Assembly: GCA_905372135.1 (NCBI GenBank)
Contig: CAJPNS010000088.1
Span: 1 to 7,704 of the forward strand
Direction of reading: 5' to 3'
Length of the DNA: 7,704 nucleotides
Source of the DNA: Porphyromonadaceae bacterium
GTDB lineage: Bacteria > Bacteroidota > Bacteroidia > Bacteroidales > Paludibacteraceae
The notes beneath the pieces are model-generated. The model made no database searches. It had not been told where the DNA came from and saw only the letters and a list, made by a program, of their open reading frames with translations. Each line of letters begins with the position of its first letter. The first letter of the stretch is position 1. Made by a program: the position numbers and the translations under genes. Below, one piece after another: positions 6,534 to 7,704 of this stretch.

Positions 6534-6742
6534 TTTCTTTAATTTGTTTTTTGTCCCGCTCAACCCCTCAGGGCATCGGGTGTTTATTTATTAATGTTTA
6601 ATATTTCAATCTCTTCTCCGGCAATACAAAACACCCACGACGCAACCACAAACAACCGTTTGTAATGTACGCCACAAGCACAACACTTGTGACTACCAGC
6701 CGTTTACATAGTAACGATATTTTTTCTTATCCTATAAAAACG
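6534..6742 (-). promoter_or_regulatory. Predicted structured 5' leader of the rplC operon mRNA
   Basis: The distance from the predicted transcription start (about 6740) to the rplC ATG is about 205 bases, and no protein can be supported in it. In minus-strand sense several stems can form: 6693-6686 with 6678-6671 (8 bp), 6663-6658 with 6653-6648 (6 bp, extendable by two G-U and one A-U pair), 6636-6629 with 6585-6578 (8 bp), and 6580-6577 with 6558-6555 around an inner CCC/GGG hairpin. The third and fourth share bases 6578-6580 and cannot coexist. Some pairs are G-U and form only in minus-strand RNA. A role in feedback control by a ribosomal protein is inference. Confidence 0.5.
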
Positions 6743-6747
6743 GACTG

Positions 6748-6777
6748 CAAAAGTAATACTTTTTTTTGAATTGACAA
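6748..6777 (-). promoter_or_regulatory. Bacteroidota-type promoter driving the rplC operon
   Basis: Read on the minus strand, the -7 element is TACTTTTG (6755-6748), a full match to TAnnTTTG. The -33 element TTG lies at 6777-6775 with a 19-base spacer. This is the arrangement recognised by the primary sigma factor of Bacteroides and relatives. Transcription should begin near 6740. It sits between the prs terminator and the leader, so it fits as the main promoter of the ribosomal-protein operon. The start site itself is not shown by the sequence. Confidence 0.8.
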
Positions 6778-6816
6778 GCAGTTGGTTATATTTTTTTGCT
6801 TTGAGAGTATATTACG

Positions 6817-6846
6817 AAAATTTTCTCAGCCAATAGGCTAAGAAAA
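6817..6846 (-). terminator. Intrinsic terminator downstream of prs
   Basis: In minus-strand RNA an 11-bp stem (6846-6836 with 6831-6821, one U-G wobble) closes a UAUU loop and is followed by UUUU (6820-6817). The wobble pair would be a C-A mismatch in plus-strand RNA, so the stem suits the minus strand, although the reverse direction also has a U-poor partial version. It lies 76 bases after the prs stop and upstream of the rplC promoter, which fits separation of the two transcription units. The stem has only four G-C pairs, so efficiency may be moderate. Confidence 0.7.
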
Positions 6847-6922
6847 CTCTCGTATTACACCACTCTTGGCAATATGCTTTTTCTATTATAGTATTGACAT
6901 ACTGCTATCTGGAAATATCTTA

Positions 6923-7704
6923 TCAGAGCAGATACTGTTCGCTAATAGACTTATTGTAATACACATTCGATATGGTATCTCCAAACATATCGGCTACCGA
7001 CAGTATTTTCACTTTTGGACACTGGGCGGTATCGAACGGAATAGAATCTGTACAGATAAGTTCCGTCAGCTCCGAATCCATTACATTTTTCACGGCATTG
7101 CCCGACATTACTGCGTGTGTAACCATAGCTCTCACGCTATTAGCTCCGTTTTGCTTCATCAGATTGGCGGCTTTTGCCAGCGTACCTGCCGTATCTGCCA
7201 TATCGTCTATTATTACCACATTTTTGCCCTGCACCTCGCCGATAATACTCATCGAAGCTACTTCGTTGGCTTTGATTCTGCTCTTGTGGCACAACACGAG
7301 GGGTACTCCCAAGTGTTTGGCATAGGAATTGGCTCGTTTAGAACCGCCTACGTCGGGCGAAGCTATTACAAGATTTTCGAGATGTAGACTTTTCAGATAG
7401 GGTATGAATATGGTAGAAGCATACAGATGGTCGACCGGTAGGTCGAAGAATCCCTGTATCTGGTCGGCGTGCAAATCCATCGTTATAATCCTGTCGACTC
7501 CGGCAGTGGTAAGCAGGTCGGCTACAAGTTTAGCTGCGATAGAGACACGCGGTTTGTCTTTACGGTCTTGACGAGCCCAGCCGAAATACGGCATCACGGC
7601 AATAATCTTGTATGCCGAAGCGCGTTTGGCAGCGTCTATCATCAAGAGAAGTTCCATAAGGTTGTCGGACGTAGGGAAAGTCGATTGAACGATAAATACA
7701 TAAC
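6923..7704 (-). CDS. prs: Ribose-phosphate pyrophosphokinase (PRPP synthetase), N-terminus outside window
   Basis: The enzyme transfers pyrophosphate from ATP to ribose 5-phosphate, giving PRPP for purine, pyrimidine, NAD, His and Trp synthesis in the cytoplasm. About 259 residues are visible; roughly 50 N-terminal ones lie beyond base 7704. The frame is open to the edge (YVFIVQSTFPTSDNL precedes MELLLMIDAAKRAS), so the Met at 7657 is internal, not the start. Motifs in order: the ATP-site RQDRKDKPR, DLHADQIQGFFDLPVDHLYA, PDVGGSKRA, the flexible loop Lys and Arg in CHKSR, and the PRPP-binding loop VIIDDMADTAGT. The Ala in DDMADT is usually Ile or Val, a mild change. The C-terminus SEQYLL ends in TGA at 6923-6925. 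No defect is seen. Confidence 0.96.
   Translation of the reverse strand, partial: YVFIVQSTFPTSDNLMELLLMIDAAKRASAYKIIAVMPYFGWARQDRKDKPRVSIAAKLVADLLTTAGVDRIITMDLHADQIQGFFDLPVDHLYASTIFIPYLKSLHLENLVIASPDVGGSKRANSYAKHLGVPLVLCHKSRIKANEVASMSIIGEVQGKNVVIIDDMADTAGTLAKAANLMKQNGANSVRAMVTHAVMSGNAVKNVMDSELTELICTDSIPFDTAQCPKVKILSVADMFGDTISNVYYNKSISEQYLL

Noticed and set aside
6534..6563. Upstream TTG start for rplC
   Set aside because: The ten added residues lie in the leader next to the CCCG/CGGG stem, and L3 normally begins at MPGLIGKKVGMT.
6568..6576. Minimal ORF ATG-CCC-TGA in the rplC leader
   Set aside because: It is two codons long, has no initiation context, and its bases are better explained as part of the inner hairpin at 6565-6573. 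A chance match is likely.
6555..6580. The CCCG/CGGG hairpin before rplC as a transcription terminator
   Set aside because: In the transcribed direction it is followed by an A-rich, not U-rich, run, so it is not an intrinsic terminator.
6534..6922. A decayed rpsJ or other pseudogene between prs and rplC
   Set aside because: Neither strand shows a frame with S10 motifs or any other recognisable protein remnant. The stretch is explained by trailer, terminator, promoter and leader.
6866..7387. A 173-codon plus-strand open frame opposite prs
   Set aside because: It overlaps the conserved prs frame. The translation is rich in His, Tyr and Ile and shows no family signature.

Overview
The window holds a minus-strand ribosomal-protein operon, read from right to left, plus the 3' part of an upstream prs gene. 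The organism is very probably a member of Bacteroidota, most likely order Bacteroidales. Three things point there: the protein sequences (for example an 89-residue zinc-free S14, L22 with the N-terminus MGKRKKISADNRKEA, and L23 ending in IDFYSNI), a promoter of the TTG-N19-TAnnTTTG type at about 6748-6777, and A-rich rather than Shine-Dalgarno-like sequences before the start codons. Genus cannot be called from this window.

Layout from 7704 down to 1. prs (PRPP synthetase) enters from the right edge without its N-terminus and stops at 6923. A 389-base gene-free stretch (6534-6922) follows. It carries a 76-base prs 3' trailer, an intrinsic terminator hairpin (6817-6846), a Bacteroidota-type promoter (6748-6777) and a leader of roughly 205 bases with several possible stems. 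Then come rplC, rplD, rplW, rplB, rpsS, rplV, rpsC, rplP, rpmC, rpsQ, rplN, rplX, rplE and rpsN. All 14 genes are complete. rpsN stops two bases from the left edge, so the operon probably continues outside the window.

This is the classical S10 cluster joined without a break to the spc cluster (rpsQ and rplN are 3 bases apart). Most junctions are -4 to +50 bases; the exceptions are a 17-base overlap (rplV/rpsC) and a 94-base gap (rplW/rplB). The products are large-subunit proteins L3, L4, L23, L2, L22, L16, L29, L14, L24 and L5 and small-subunit proteins S19, S3, S17 and S14, all components of the same ribosome. prs makes PRPP for nucleotide synthesis and appears to be a separate transcription unit.

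The gene content is housekeeping and I see no mobile element, CRISPR array, tRNA, rRNA or defence system. The points worth a second look are the absence of rpsJ (S10) in front of rplC, the structured rplC leader with mutually exclusive stems, the Arg/Gly-rich repeat tail of S3, and the rplV/rpsC overlap beside an (AAT)4 tract. I did not find a clearly new biological system here.
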